Below, piece after piece: positions 6,362 to 6,805 of a DNA stretch of 6,805 nucleotides. The stretch is from an uncultured Prevotella sp. (GTDB lineage: Bacteria; Bacteroidota; Bacteroidia; Bacteroidales; Bacteroidaceae). Under the pieces are notes generated by a model that saw only the letters and a list, made by a program, of their open reading frames with translations, was not told where the DNA came from and ran no database searches. The translations under genes were made by a program, and so were the position numbers. The stretch lies in contig CALZDK010000106.1 in NCBI GenBank assembly GCA_945637645.1, forward strand, positions 1 to 6,805. Direction: 5' to 3'. Position 1 is the first letter of the stretch. Every line of letters begins with the position of its first letter.

Positions 6362-6756
6362 AATATATTTTTGAAACACGAATGATGGTTCGCGACTATG
6401 AGTGCGACATCGAGGGCATTGTCAACAATGCCAACTACTTACACTACACCGAACACACCCGACACCTTTTCCTGAAGGCTTGCGGGTTGAGTTTCGCCGA
6501 GATGCACCGCAAGGGAGTGGATGCAGTGGTGGCGAGAATGAACCTGAAGTTCAAGACACCACTGAGGTGCGACGACGAGTTTATCTCTCGCCTCAACGTG
6601 AGGAAGGACGGTTTGAAATATGTGTTCACGCAAGACATATTCCGCGCTTCCGACGAGAAACTCTGCTTCCACGGCGATATTGATATCGTGTGTCTCGTCA
6701 ACGGACGATTGGCTTCGAGCGACGAATACGACAAAGCGTTGTTCCCTGAGAGCTAA
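6358..6756 (+). CDS. Acyl-CoA thioesterase, 4HBT/YbgC-like hotdog fold
   Basis: The 132-residue protein has the length and signature of single-domain hotdog thioesterases that hydrolyse acyl-CoA or acyl-ACP in the cytoplasm. The motif VRDYECDIEGIVNNANYLHY at 11-30, followed by TEHTR, contains the family catalytic Asp (Asp17) and the helix-capping GIVNNANY. The central R60-MNLKFKTPLRCDDE block at about 60-74 is the usual beta segment following the hotdog helix. The acyl substrate (short-chain, aromatic or long-chain) cannot be told. Start and stop of neighbours overlap as ATGA at 6358-6361, so translation is probably coupled to the DUF2851 gene. Met9 and Met10 are possible but would lose the first beta strand. 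YbgC proteins sit with Tol-Pal genes in proteobacteria; no such genes are in view here. Confidence 0.9.
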   Translation: MKYIFETRMMVRDYECDIEGIVNNANYLHYTEHTRHLFLKACGLSFAEMHRKGVDAVVARMNLKFKTPLRCDDEFISRLNVRKDGLKYVFTQDIFRASDEKLCFHGDIDIVCLVNGRLASSDEYDKALFPES

Positions 6757-6770
6757 GCGAAAAGCAATTA

Positions 6771-6805
6771 ACTTGTCAACTCGTCAACTCGTCAACTTGT
6801 CAACT
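6771..6805. repeat. Tandem 8-bp repeat ACT(T/C)GTCA, cut by the window end
   Basis: Four full units follow one another: ACTTGTCA at 6771-6778, ACTCGTCA at 6779-6786, ACTCGTCA at 6787-6794 and ACTTGTCA at 6795-6802. A partial ACT reaches the window end. Units differ only T/C at the fourth base. The array begins 14 nt after the thioesterase stop codon. Similar short GTCAAC-rich arrays occur between genes in Bacteroidales genomes, as far as I recall. No hairpin or terminator is visible beside it. Confidence 0.75.

Overview
The window looks like a chromosomal segment of a Bacteroidales bacterium, most likely Prevotella/Segatella-like. The basis is the gene families present (WbqC-like, DUF3109, DUF2851, an enlarged LepB with a small S26 paralogue), mid-range GC, promoters of the Bacteroidota TAnnTTTG type, and little use of Shine-Dalgarno sites. 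Genus is an inference from general resemblance. No RNA gene, CRISPR array, insertion sequence, phage gene or attachment site was seen. Almost all of the window is coding.

Layout. (1) 1-67: AT-rich upstream region with degenerate GGTTTGA repeats. (2) 68-664, plus strand: cysteine-rich DUF3109-type protein. (3) 644-4912, minus strand: a tightly packed run of five genes, read right to left as dapB, lepB, a small LepB-like protein, a WbqC-family protein and an AraC-family regulator. The gaps are only 6, 15, 7 and 17 nt, so they probably form one operon driven by a TAACTTTG promoter just upstream of dapB. The AraC gene ends tail-to-tail inside the last codons of the DUF3109 gene. (4) 4913-5065: divergent intergenic region with one recognisable promoter for each direction. 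(5) 5066-6361 and 6358-6756, plus strand: a DUF2851-family protein and a hotdog-fold acyl-CoA thioesterase, overlapping by ATGA. (6) 6757-6805: short tail holding an 8-bp tandem repeat cut by the window end.

How the genes may work together. DapB supplies the lysine/meso-diaminopimelate pathway for peptidoglycan. LepB removes signal peptides at the inner membrane. The WbqC relative suggests surface-glycan or amino-sugar work. The minus-strand operon therefore has a cell-envelope theme, with a transcription regulator at its end.

The most notable observation is the small LepB-like protein. It keeps the signal-peptidase fold motifs and one N-terminal membrane anchor, but the catalytic serine is Ala32 and the general-base lysine is Gly92. 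It should therefore be a proteolytically inactive pseudo-peptidase encoded directly behind the intact enzyme. It also starts with TTG inside a 7-bp triplicate repeat.
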